A DNA stretch of 64,000 bases from Lanius collurio. Its lineage: Eukaryota; Chordata; Aves; Passeriformes; Laniidae. Both the position numbers and the translations under genes were made by a program. Under the pieces are notes generated by a model, which was not told the DNA's origin, ran no database searches, and worked only from the letters and a program-made list of their open reading frames with translations. The stretch is from assembly GCA_020086605.1 (NCBI GenBank), contig JACBWW010000017.1:22596473-22660472 (forward strand), given 5' to 3'. Shown piece by piece: positions 1 to 11,718 of this stretch (within the stretch, counting starts at the first letter, position 1; every line of letters starts with the position of its first letter).

Positions 1-2107
1 TGAAGATTGGAATAAAAGGTTAGCAAGAACTTTAAAAGAGTTCTAGAACTGAGCTAGGCTATTAGGATGCTCCAATTCTCTTTTTAAAAAGAATCAGTTT
101 TGTTAAAAGGTTTAACTTACTTTCAGATCTATTTTTAAAGGAAGAAAATTAATATACTAATAAGAGTGCTTTATAAAGAAGCAGTTTTTAAGTCGATACA
201 AAAATCACTCTGAAGACAATCACTCTAACAGGATTTAGCTCCAGGTGAGGTCTGTAACCTGAATGGCAAGGGTTCAATTAGTATCAGGGTTATAGATGGA
301 TTTGGATCAGCAGCACCCACCCACTGCAAGGGATTCAGAATCAGAGTTTTTTAAATGGTGGAATCATTGAGAAAGCAGTGATTTTTTTTAGGGAATTTCT
401 ATTCCCTTGTGCTTAAATTGTGGCAAAACCAAGATTTTTTTTCAAAGAGATCCTAAATGGAAGGACAGCCTTTGAACCCCAGAATGGGCTCAGATTTAGA
501 AATTCAAAACTAGTTACCCTGCAATGTGCCAGAATGGGGAAAAATTTATTTTCTGGAGCTGGCCAACTCCTACTATAATTTTATAACCTATGCTTGTTAA
601 GTGTATTTTTAACAATAAAGGATAATGATGATTTTTAAATGGATGTTGCTGTTACTGAGGTTGCAGCTTGTGATTATGAAATCATTATATTCAAAAGTCA
701 AATTTGTTTTGTGTGTGGTATAAAGAGGCAAGTTTGAAACTGTGTCTTTGTCACTGCCTTAAAATGTGGTCTCATGATGGTTTTGTACATGTAGCAAAAT
801 TTGCTGCCTTGCCCCAGATCATCAGAGCACCAAGGCATATGCTCACATAAGTGTTAGTATCGTGTTACCTAAAATAATAGAAAAAGATCAAAATTGGATA
901 ATTTAAACCTTGCTTGCATTAAAACCCACAGTGTTACATTTGCAATGAAGTTTCTACTGATGCCAAGATACAGTATTTTAATGTTATCAAGCTTAAGGAA
1001 TGTGCAAAGTACATCCTCTTATCTCTCATTGCTAGGAGAAATGACACTGCTCTAAGATCTCAGAAGGTGATTGCAGGATATCAAGTATGCAAAGACAAGC
1101 CAAGTTGAAAAGTCTTCAGAGGTCCCTGCTCTCAGTATGCAACTTCCAGATAAAGTTGAGAGAAATTAAATCCAGTGCTTTCTGTGGATATAAATCCAAA
1201 TTTCATCTGATGGCAAGTTTCCCTTATTGAGTGGTTTTAGCAGCTTTCAGACCTTGGTTCAAGGAGAACAGAAATAATCTGTAAATTATGCTGTCGCTAT
1301 TATGGCTATTTATTCATACAGTAAAAAGGCAACATTATTCTGTCAGTAGATCTCAGCATCCTAGAAGGCACAGAGAAGACCTTGAAAAAGGGAATATATT
1401 TCAGGAAGATTATTTATCTCACTCTCCAAAATAATCAATACATTAATTAATAGCCTATTTCAAAAAGTACTAAGATTCTATACTATTGATTGTTTTCATA
1501 ATTAAAACAAAGGAAATTCTAAATATCAACAATTTGAGTGCAAATGACTTCATTAACATGCGGCAGAGAACGTACGCCTACATTGTTGATACCATTTTTC
1601 TTGTTTAATCCACGTCAGCTACGCAAACTGGCAGCACTTACCATGATTATGTCAAGATCTCACACAAGTTAGCTCACAGCCAAGGGCTGACATGTAGAGT
1701 CAATATGCCAGGGCTAATTATGTTGATGTCAAAAGCTACCTTTCTTTATGCATGTTAAATGTTTCACATAGACTAAAACACTTTCGTGTACTGTGAATTT
1801 TACCCAAAAGATTGCACCAAAAGGTCAGTAATCTTTGATGGAATTTAATTACAATATTGTTGATTATGTGCTCCTTGTAATCTGATATTATGATCAAAGT
1901 CAAGTGTGGGATTTGGGAAAAAAGTATGCATCATGGCTTTTAATTATAATTTTTGCTGGATGATTATGCCTGGGAGGACTTGTACAGTCTGCACATTAAT
2001 GTTTGAAAGGAATGCTTCTACTACATTTGCTATACTTTGTTTTGAGTAGTTCAGTGATAGAAGGTATTACCATACAGTTTTCTGTGAGATTTTTTGTGGT
2101 CCACGGC
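1..2107. other. Anonymous AT-rich DNA, no gene seen
   Basis: No open frame here reaches a length or composition that suggests a protein, and I recognise no repeat family or RNA gene. The sequence is AT-rich, with scattered short homopolymers, as expected of intergenic or intronic vertebrate DNA. Confidence 0.7.
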
Positions 2108-2147
2108 ATGCACATGTAAAGAGGAACATGCACATGCAGAGAGGAAC
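2108..2147. repeat. Tandem duplication, 20 bp x 2
   Basis: Two adjacent 20-bp units (2108-2127 and 2128-2147) begin with atgcacatg and end with gaggaac. They differ at two transitions. This is a small local duplication with no sign of function. Confidence 0.9.
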
Positions 2148-5100
2148 AGAGCTCCCAGAAATCCTCTTCCAATATACAGATTCAGACTTTTAGCATTTTA
2201 TTATAGTAAAGAAGTGTTCAGGCCTTCCAGCTCTCCACTCTGATTTCAAAGTGTTCCCTTACTACTAATGAAAGGCGTATTGATTATTTTCCACTACTTA
2301 AAATCCTTTCGGATCTTCTTCTGTTCATATTTTAAAATGGACAAAATTACTTGGTGCTACAGGTCTATGGCTTAGCTTCTGGGACAAGCATGGGTGCAAG
2401 TGCACCAAAACATAAACTCCTGTCTCATTTTTCTGGTCTTCTTCAACCCTCTTAAATATTGTGCATCTTTTTGGTTTACCTTTCCAGAGGGAACATCTCT
2501 GGGTAAGATAATCCATAACTTTTCCCTTGTCTTCTATTACCAGTATGTTTGCTAGTTTATGAAAATTATAATCATAAGAAGAATTGGTACGAAAACACAT
2601 CATACATCCCAAAAGTAACCTTCAACTTTTGCTTGATCATATTTTCATTGTGAAGTGAAAACACAGTTTCTGTAGGTTTAAATAGTGCAAAATTGCTAAT
2701 TTGTCCCGTTTTTGCTGTCTGCTCTTAGTGAAGTCACCATACTAACTTCTTCTAGAAAAATACCTGCCAGAGGTTGGAGACATGCATGTTGCCCATATCT
2801 TCTGCTTGTACTTTTTTGTATGCATGGTGGAAAGAGATGCATATAACTGCCAGTTGTCATGTGTGCATTGAATATATGCAAGAAAACTGATATTCTGGAA
2901 ATAGAAATGGCTCTTTTTCCAGTCTAAGATTAATTATCAAACCAGATTAATGAACTATTTTTTTTCTTTTCATGACTGAGAAATCAACTTTTTATCCTCT
3001 TTTGATGGATAAATGTGTTGTGGCACAGCTGAATTCTTTAATCCCTCTTTCCATTACTCTCCCTCCAAGTACATTTCTTCAGTAATGACAGTTCACAGAA
3101 AAACTCTCCAGAGGGATATAAGATCCTGGCATCAGTATTTCTTTTGGAAGCAAGTATTCTGAAGAGCTCTCCTTGTTGCCTAATGAACCAAACCCCAAAC
3201 CTTGTATTTCATTATGGTTATGATTCCTTAACCCACTAGAGTCTCTCATCAAAATGTGGTCTCATTAAGTGAAAGAGACACTGTGCACCACTCCATTAAA
3301 ATGTGCTAAGCTAATTTGTTGTCTGACGTGAGATGAAATGAAATATAATTATTTCAGATCTGTTCCTAGTGGACTGTAGCATACATCATAAGCTGGAAAA
3401 ATATGTAAGACATTTTGGTATTCCTAATTCTGGAGGCCCAAATCTGAATTTGTATGTAAAGTACTGAGTCTAGAGAGGCATTGTCTTCTTTTGTGTGAGG
3501 AGAATGAGAACTCTATGTTGTGGTCCAGATTCAGACTGGGCTTCTGTAGCCTTGAAAGAAACTTGCTGTGTCTTGAATTATGCCTGATGTTTGCACATAT
3601 ATGCAGGAGACGAAGGAGCAAGGAAGCTTTCTGCAAATACATGTCCTGCTTTATATACTGTGGGCATGAGTGCAGGTTCTGACTTCTTTCCTATGAGGGC
3701 TTGGTTTTTGCACTGTCAGTTGGAACATCTAAAGGAAGATTCTTCTCCTTTTGCAAATAGAAAGATCAGGTGAGCTGCAAAATGCTTTGATATAGTACAC
3801 AATGTATTTGCCCCAAGGAATCTGTGATAAAAGTTAAAGATTGGGAAGGGGAGGAATATACTTTCAACAGAGTGGCAGAGGTGCTTTGGGAATCTTTTAT
3901 CGAGGGAAAATCCAATAAAGATCAGATTCAAAAACAGAAATCAAGGGTTTGAGTATGCAATTAAGTACCTAATTTAAACATAGAATGTCTGTAACTGGGG
4001 CATGTAAACTTAACTCATAAGTGGGTGTTTAGCTTGCTGCCTACATATAAGGTCTCTGAACATATACTTGTAGTACCTGTGTATGCATATAAAACCAATT
4101 GTTGTAGACCCCTATTTCAAGCAAAGCAAGTATGGCTTCATATTTCTGTAAAGTGCTAAAATTTAAAATATTATTTAATGATTTCTTTGAATGGTATTCT
4201 GAAAAGACAGATTGTAAATTACTTTGTGGGTTTCTGGAGGCACTAACAATAATCAGTGAAAGGGCACAAAACAATGAGATCTTTATACTGAACTGCTTTC
4301 CTTCCTTGACTCGGAAGGTGATATCCAAGCATTCCACACAACCATCAGCATTTTCAGTTGAAGGCTTCTGTACTAGTGAATCAGTAAATTGGTTCTGTTG
4401 TCCTGTGTTATGCTGCACATACTATCAGCATGATAGGGAAGATCACAAGAGGGAATATGAAGGGAAAAATATGTGGAGAATTAGCATAGTATGTGGCATT
4501 AAGCCATTTACTTTGGACTGCACCATGTCAGGAGTCAGGAAAACACACTGGGCCTCTCTGTAAAAAGTCTGTAAAGATATTGATCTAAGCATCATATGGG
4601 TCACTGGAAACTTGCATAATTCTTGAACATTTCATCATTTAATTCCTCAAATGCCACTTTAAACATTATGTACATGGTTGATACAACTGTACAGTGAGTT
4701 CCCTTGGGTTTTTTGCTCACTGAGAACTAATTTGACTCTTCCTGTGACTGGGAACAGTATTCCTGCTAGGGTTAAACTCAAAGATTTGCAGGGAAAGAGA
4801 AAATTAGAGAAAGATTTGTAGAAAGCTACAGGAGGTCTGACACCCAAATCCAAATGTGATATTGCTTACAATTACGTAAATAGTGTTCTCATGCATTTAT
4901 CCCAACTATAACCAATAGCTAATAACAAATTATATGTGATTTACACACAGAGGTTTCTATACAGGAATTTGTGTGAATAAAAACTACTGTTATTTCAAAT
5001 TTTTTGTGGAGAATATAATTTTCTTCCGTTTAGTTTCAAACGGCATTAGCACAGCAATCAGATTTTGAGGTGAAAGATAAATACTCTGGACCTGGTCTGT

Positions 5101-7466
5101 AAATGTACAAAACACTAGACAATAAATAGAACAACACCTTAGCTTTTGTGTTTCAAAGGGCATTAGCATTTTGCTGTATAGGCGAATAGCTTCTCAAACT
5201 GTTTTGCCTCCAAGTGACCTATGCCATTAATTTTAAACTATGTTAAGTAACATCTGAATGTTAAAAATCCCCTAAAAATTAAACATTAATTTTTTTAGAA
5301 GACACTTTGATATTACAGTATATTAACACCTTTAATTGATGATTACTTTTAACTATGTTGTACCTTCCACAGAAGAAATTTAAGACATAATTGTGAATGT
5401 GTAACAGTATGGAGAAAACTGTTTAGCTCTGTCAGAAGAAAAGGACATGTAATAGCATTAATCCTTAAACTGCATTTGAAAATACTTAGGAATGCCAGTG
5501 TCTTGTAATTATAAAAGGTGACAGTCATGATGTGACAAACACAATCCCATGTGACCATCTCCAGTGATTACAAAAAAGGGAACCAAATAAATAAGGGCAA
5601 CAATCCAGTTCCCAGCAGTGGAGGAAACATCTGCCTGTGTGTAGGGAGGCAGGGAAGGAGACAGCGAGGGCAGGTGAGGGAGCACCAATGGGAGCTGCAG
5701 GTGCCTGGGTGGGCAGGACAGGTAACAAAGGGTGAGCGTGGGGTACAGAGGGAGAGGATGGGAAAGTCTTGGCTCAGAGGTTGCCTTCAGCTGCCTCACA
5801 CTGCACCACTGTAACTTTTGGAGTGTCGATGCTGCATTGTAGACTTCATCTGTCTCAATTTGTAGACAGGAGGAAAATTTCCTTTTTAATCAGGACATGC
5901 TGCAGAAAACCCAGAGGAGATTATTGCTTCTGGTTCACACTTTTTATTTTCTAACAAAGAAGGCTATCTTGTTACTTTCTCATACTAGGTCAGAGCACAT
6001 ATATAGCATCTCACATGTCAAGTGGCTTTAATTACCCTTCTAAAAGAGAGTGATAGAAATAAAACAAGTAGTTTTAAATCTTTGGACTACTACTGAGGTT
6101 TTCCTGGACTTTCATTGGATAGACTCTTTTGACTGCAGTGAGAATTTGCCTCAGTAAAAAATGAAAAGAGCCTTTTGTTATAGCCTTAATTACTGAATTG
6201 AGCTACAGGAGAAATCAATGTCACATTCATTTAAATTTGCTGTATTGGAGCCTGCTGTAGGCCTCATGAAACCACTGCCCTGCCTTTGTTACCCGTGCAC
6301 ATCTCAGATGCTGATTTTTTTCACTGTTTCCTTACAGGTGGATTGCTACAGTTCCAAATAACTGCAAGATGTGTCAGCAGCTGGTGCTGTTATTGATAAA
6401 TTGTGCAGCCACTTTGACTAGGACACACTGAGGTGCCTTTGAGGTAGCGAAGTAAGAGGATTTAAAAACAAAGCCCTAGATAGAGTGATGTATGAAGTGC
6501 TCAACCTGCCTGGATGTGGATGGTTGTGTTAGGTTGATAGCTGTGCTATTATGTGTTCACAGTAATGTCTTACTGAAGGCAAAACTACATAGTTTGAAAG
6601 GTCTGAGTAAATATTGTATGGCTGCACTACTCCTCAAACAGACCTTAGGCCAGTGTCTCACCTGCTTCCCTCCCTTTTGGGTGAAAGGATGATTTTTTTT
6701 TTTATTATTTCTCAGGGGACAGTTTGCTCCCAGTGATGTGCCTGATTTTGTCTGTTCCTCCTTCCCTCTGGCTCTTTGTTTACTGGGAAGACCTGAGTTT
6801 GCTGCCTTTTCTCTTTCTCCTACATGCAGGGTTAAATAAAAGGAAGGCTCACTCTCCTCTTTATTGCCCTGCACACAGCACTGCATCATCTTACTGGGAT
6901 CCTTCCTTCAACTTTTGGATTTTAGCATGGGCTTTTTCTGCCCTTTTCCTTTTCTGTCCTTTGCAAGAAGGTGTTTTTTCCCTGAGTTTTTATGGGTTTG
7001 GATCTGAGTGTAAAAGAATCAATAAACATCAAAATAAAAACACAGTAAAAGAAAAGAAGAACCCACACATAGAGCCCAAGGATGTGTGCTCTTTTGGTTA
7101 TGCACTTAAAAGGCCCATACATTTCTGGGAAAGAAGAAATGGTTGCTTTTGAAGGTATATTTAAGGATAATCACAGAAACATTTTGTGAATATCAGTGGA
7201 TGAAGATTTACTTTTAAAGTAGTCAATGTTAGAAAAAAAAATTGACACAAACAGCTTTTCACGTTACATGAGTTATGAAAATGCAGTGCAGTAAGAAAAT
7301 GTACTGTCACTGATTCAGGGATAAGCAAGGAGGAAGCAATTCCTGACATTGAAAAGGGAAGCATTTGGATTAAAAATTAGAAAAGAATATGGTGCCATTT
7401 TGCTTGAATACCCAAAGTAAAGCAAAACCTTTGCTGATATTGTCACATTGTTTTTAGCTGACTTTT
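2148..7466. other. Anonymous DNA with a GC-richer patch; no gene supported
   Basis: The longest open frames are 4132-4563 (+, 143 codons) and 4041-4418 (-, 125 codons), which overlap on opposite strands, and 6724-7152 (+, 142 codons). None shows a domain, a signal peptide with a plausible mature protein, or a family I recognise. Overlapping sense and antisense frames of this size arise by chance in such DNA. Around 5560-5815 the composition becomes noticeably more G+C rich with a purine-rich plus strand. It could be a decayed repeat, and I cannot name it. Confidence 0.6.
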
Positions 7467-7497
7467 AGATACATACTTTAGCTGGAAGTATGTATCT
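7467..7497. repeat. Perfect inverted repeat, 12-bp arms, 7-nt loop
   Basis: Arm 7467-7478 (agatacatactt) is exactly complementary to arm 7486-7497, with loop 7479-7485. It could fold as a short hairpin in DNA or RNA. It is too short for a microRNA precursor and lacks a T-rich tail. Confidence 0.85.
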
Positions 7498-10400
7498 ATG
7501 ATAAACATGTAGGAGAAATAACCTGTATTGAGGTGACAGGAGACACGATTAGATCATGAGCAATCCAGATCCTTCAGCCGAGAAACGATATTCACACCAG
7601 ACTAAGATGAAACTAGACAGGTTGTGAAGAGATTAAGGTTTGCATAACATAAAGCTGGGAGCTGGTCTCACAGCATGATACAGGCTTATAAAACAAGCTT
7701 TCCTCTCTCCATCTAGGAACCTTCAAATCATTCACCCTGAAAGGAGATGATTGCTGAGAATTCAGGCAGGGTGCCTGGCATGCCTATGTCAGCTTGTGGC
7801 TGACAAGTGGCAAAGAAGAGCACTGATGCTACAGCACATGTGGTGAAGGGAGACCTGGTGGGCTGGAGGTTACAAGGGGCTGCCTAAATGCATAAACACT
7901 CAGGATATTCTGTTCTGGTGGTAGAAGTCGATCTGGCTAGTAGACTAATTTAGAGAGAGTTTGCCTTGGAGGCATGACAAAATGTTCTCAATCCTCCTGA
8001 TTGGCAGACATAACATTGATGTTGTGCTGAGTTGCTGAACATGTCTTCACCATGACCTCTGATGCAAGATATCAAAACGTTTGTTGCCAGTATTTCTTTG
8101 TCATTCTGAATTTAAACATAATTTAATATCTCCCAGCTTTTTTTCTTTCAATTATTGGCATTGACTGTTTATAAAAGAGATTTAAAATAACCAGATAGCC
8201 TTTTTTTGCAGGGGGAAAAAAAAAGTATTCTACAGTTTGTAGTTTTGTACACAATTGGCTGAAATTTCAAACTGATGTCAAATTTTTGCAGAAGCAGTGG
8301 CAGAGACCTGGGATTTTTGTTTACTTGTTTCTCAACTGTTAGAGTTGTTTTCAACAAAAAAGTCCTGATTTTTCCTCTTTTCATCTTTTTAATCTTCCAT
8401 CATGCTTTATTTCTTTTTACTCAAATCCAAAATGTCTGCAAGAGAAAAGATATTGCATTCAGTTGAATTAAGCATATTTCAAATAGTGAGCAGATTATCA
8501 GATGTTTATAATCATAGCAACCTTTTCTCTCTGCAACTATTAGGTCAATTTGCTTTTTAAATTTAGGGTCCTTTGTTATATTTTAGTTGTCATTCCTCCT
8601 TACTACCATCTCCAGATGTCTCAACAATTGGAAATAGAGTAGGGATTGCACATCATTCCTACAGGGGATGCAGATGAAAGGATCAAGGCTGAAGGGATAA
8701 CACATGAAAAGAAGCAGAAGGAATTATTATTGCCAAGTCCAACAAGCGTTCAGAGCAGGGTGTCAGAATGGATTGACTTAAATAAAAAAAATTGCCCTAG
8801 TAACAACTGAGTTAAATGTATGAGTAAGAACCTCAGGAACTGGACTATTGTTTGATATTTCCACAATCACTTTGCTTGTCAGTCAGCATTAGTGACTGTC
8901 TGGAAAGCTGACACTGTCTGACATAGTTTGGTTGTTAAGTACTGGCAATGATCAGCCCTATTTTGAAGGACCATTTGGGGTGTAGATTACTGTCTTTATC
9001 CTTGGCTTGTTGACTGCTATGTTCTACTACTCATCTCATACTTGTTACAATCCATTTTAATGTCTGCTTTGAATATGAATACTTTGTGGTAGTGTCACCT
9101 TCCCTAAAAACTTTTCAGCATACTTTGTCCTCATGCATAAATTAAAAAATGATGAATGGAAAACATCAGTAGTACTGGATGTAGCCAGTGAATATATTTT
9201 GTAGGCCTTATAGCCTTTCAGTTTGGACTTCTACTGAAATTGATAGAGCCTGAAATTATTGAAACTCACTCTTCTATTTTATGTTTCTTAACCCAAGTCA
9301 ATTCTTGAGTTGCACTCCAGGATCAGGCAAATCTGTGGGTGGCATGGAAAATTTTGCTTTTTATTAGTGTGAATACGTAACCATAGGGTCTCTAGCCTAG
9401 TGAATTGTGTCCTGATAAGTGACAATGCAAAATTACTTTTTTTATAACTTGTTTCCACTCTGCAGGACCTATAGATTTATTTATACCTTAAAAGGAGATA
9501 TTTCCTGAAGGGCAAAGACAAAACTTGAAATAGGACAAGTGATATTTATTTCCCTGGCACTGGGGTTTCCCTAGGCTTGGATGAGGTTTGCCAAAGTGTC
9601 AGCAACTTACTAAGTTGAACCTTGACTGTGTATAGTTTCAAACCCCTGCTCTCTCCAGCCCTGCAGCCCCCTTTCCTTACATCAGAGACCACATGGGACC
9701 TTGGCCTCCCAACTTATTGAGACTCAAGAGGTGGACCCAGGGTAAATGGTTACACTCTGTTACCCTCTCTGGCAAAGAGAAGGGGTGTAATTGAAGCCCA
9801 GGCATCAGATGTGTGCTACAACCTGTGCCTTACCCTGGGAGTGGTGAGGGGTGTTAGTTAGAGCAGACCTTTCCCTTCAGGCTTCCAGATCAAGGAACTG
9901 CAAAACAACAACAACATCTGCAACTTTTGTTGTTGTATCGCAATTTTTCATGGAGCTCACCATGATGGAGCACTTAAGATGCTGTCACAAAACAGAGTAG
10001 TGCGAGTAAACCCCAGATCAGTGTATTAACTATAGAAACAACAGAGCTTTGCTGCCAAAGATCATTGCTGTTGGACTTTAAAGAAGCAATCCAGAGCCCA
10101 GCCACCTAGCAATTCAACTCCGAGTTGTAGCACATCTGTCAGCGGTTGATTCCTAAAACTGACAGGAATCAAGGAAAAATAAAAACACTGCCCATCATCA
10201 AAATACACAATTCAGTAGACCTTTGTGTGAATCCAGCTATAAGCACCATTCCCTCCCTCACAGCAGCCTTAATTACATGGGATAAAAGGTATAGTTGGAT
10301 AATTAGACACACCATAAAATAAAGTCTTGTGTGTGCCTTCCTGTTCTTATTTTCATGCCAGTTGGGTCAGTTCATAGATGTGAAAGGTCTTTTCAGAAGT

Positions 10401-11680
10401 CACTTGTAATCTGTTTTCTTTCTTTTTGTGGACATCATCACATTCATGCTTTAGTTGATACTATTTGAACTATAGAGGGATTTTAATTAGGCAATTATTC
10501 AAAACCCAAAGGAATTACATGCTCAAATACCAACCTACGTCATAAGGATTTGTCTCTTCTAGGTGGACTTATCACATCATGCATGTTTCACCACTGCATT
10601 GAAGAATATATCCTGGCTAACTGATAGATGGGGAAAGAAGAGAATGAAAAACTGGAGTTTTGGAAAATATGTCCAAGTAAATGTTTTTCTGGAGAAAGGT
10701 TTTGGGAAAAAAGCATAAATTATACTTGCTATGATTCAGATTATGTAGGCACTCAGATATGCAAGTAGTCAGCTTTGACAGTTAAGAAAAGAAATTGTAA
10801 ATTGTTTTATATAGGAACTTTATTTCAAACATGAGTCTGATTTATTATTTAAGAATCAAACCTTGACACGCTGGCTCACATCCTTTCTTTTACAGTAGTA
10901 CCATATTTTTTTCTGCTGATATTGCAACAGTTGCACTGAATTTCTTAGCTCTTCAACACAGTTTGAAAAAGAGTTTGCAAAAATACTGAAAGACACTCAT
11001 CTGATATTCGTCTTTATTCATCTGTCTCTTCCATTAACTCTTTTAATATTCTTTTCTGGAGCAGGTGATGGGACTTGAATGTTCTAACCAGACCTGGCTC
11101 AACTTAAAGGACTGTAGTAAAATAGGGACCCCTATTGAAAGCCTCACATCCTAGCCATGTTTTATATGTTGCATCCATAAAGGTCAGAAAAGCTTTTACC
11201 TTTTCAAGTAGTGCTTTAGAGATTCCTGTTCTATTTCAGATATTGTCAGATACCACTTTGGTTTAGCTCACATAGGAGGTAGAATCTCAGTAGGGCTGCA
11301 GCTTTGGATGTAATTGCAGGAGACAAAATTTCAACAGATTTCAATAGCTTCTTGGTAGTTTGTGTCTTTACCAGTTTTATCTGCTTGTCAAGTATGCTGA
11401 AAAATCCAGTATAGATTTTGGCATGAGGAAAACATCCTTTACTTTCTTTGAATGCCCAGAAAAAATCTGAGATAGGTGTCCTTGAATAAAACAAGTATGA
11501 GAACTGAGAGGAAGCAAATTATGTGGAATAATTTTCTTGGCATTTCACAATACTTCAGAATGAGTGGGAATGGACCTGGGTTTCTTAGGATGACATTATG
11601 GAGAAGCTTTAGCAGACAAAGGAATCTATAACACCCAGCTTTCAGTATATTATCAACTTCCCTTCCCTATGAATATTTCA
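7498..11680. other. Anonymous DNA, no gene seen
   Basis: No coding frame is supported. Around 9640-9890 there is a locally GC-richer, CT- and GA-rich segment that I cannot assign to a family. The rest is ordinary AT-rich sequence. Confidence 0.6.
9905..9936. repeat. Inverted repeat of (ACA)n / (TGT)n
   Basis: An acaacaacaa run at 9905-9914 is complementary to ttgttgttgt at 9927-9936, with a 12-nt spacer. Both arms are simple trinucleotide sequence, so the pairing may be coincidental. Confidence 0.8.
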
Positions 11681-11718
11681 CTGTTATGAAAGTCGCATAC
11701 TGTTATGAAAGTCGCATA
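11681..11718. repeat. Perfect tandem duplication, 19 bp x 2
   Basis: The unit ctgttatgaaagtcgcata occurs at 11681-11699 and again, without a mismatch, at 11700-11718. The identity and the absence of a spacer indicate a fairly recent slippage or repair duplication. Confidence 0.95.

Noticed and set aside
4041..4563. Overlapping 143-codon (+) and 125-codon (-) open frames as a possible gene
   Set aside because: No recognisable domain, codon pattern or splice context. Opposed open frames of this length occur by chance.
6724..7152. 142-codon frame with a hydrophobic N-terminal half
   Set aside because: The hydrophobicity comes from T/C-rich sequence. The second half is lysine-rich low-complexity sequence and no family fits.
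7830..7900. Plus-strand CR1-like 'agggagacct' patch
   Set aside because: The resemblance is limited to about ten bases and the flanks do not follow CR1.
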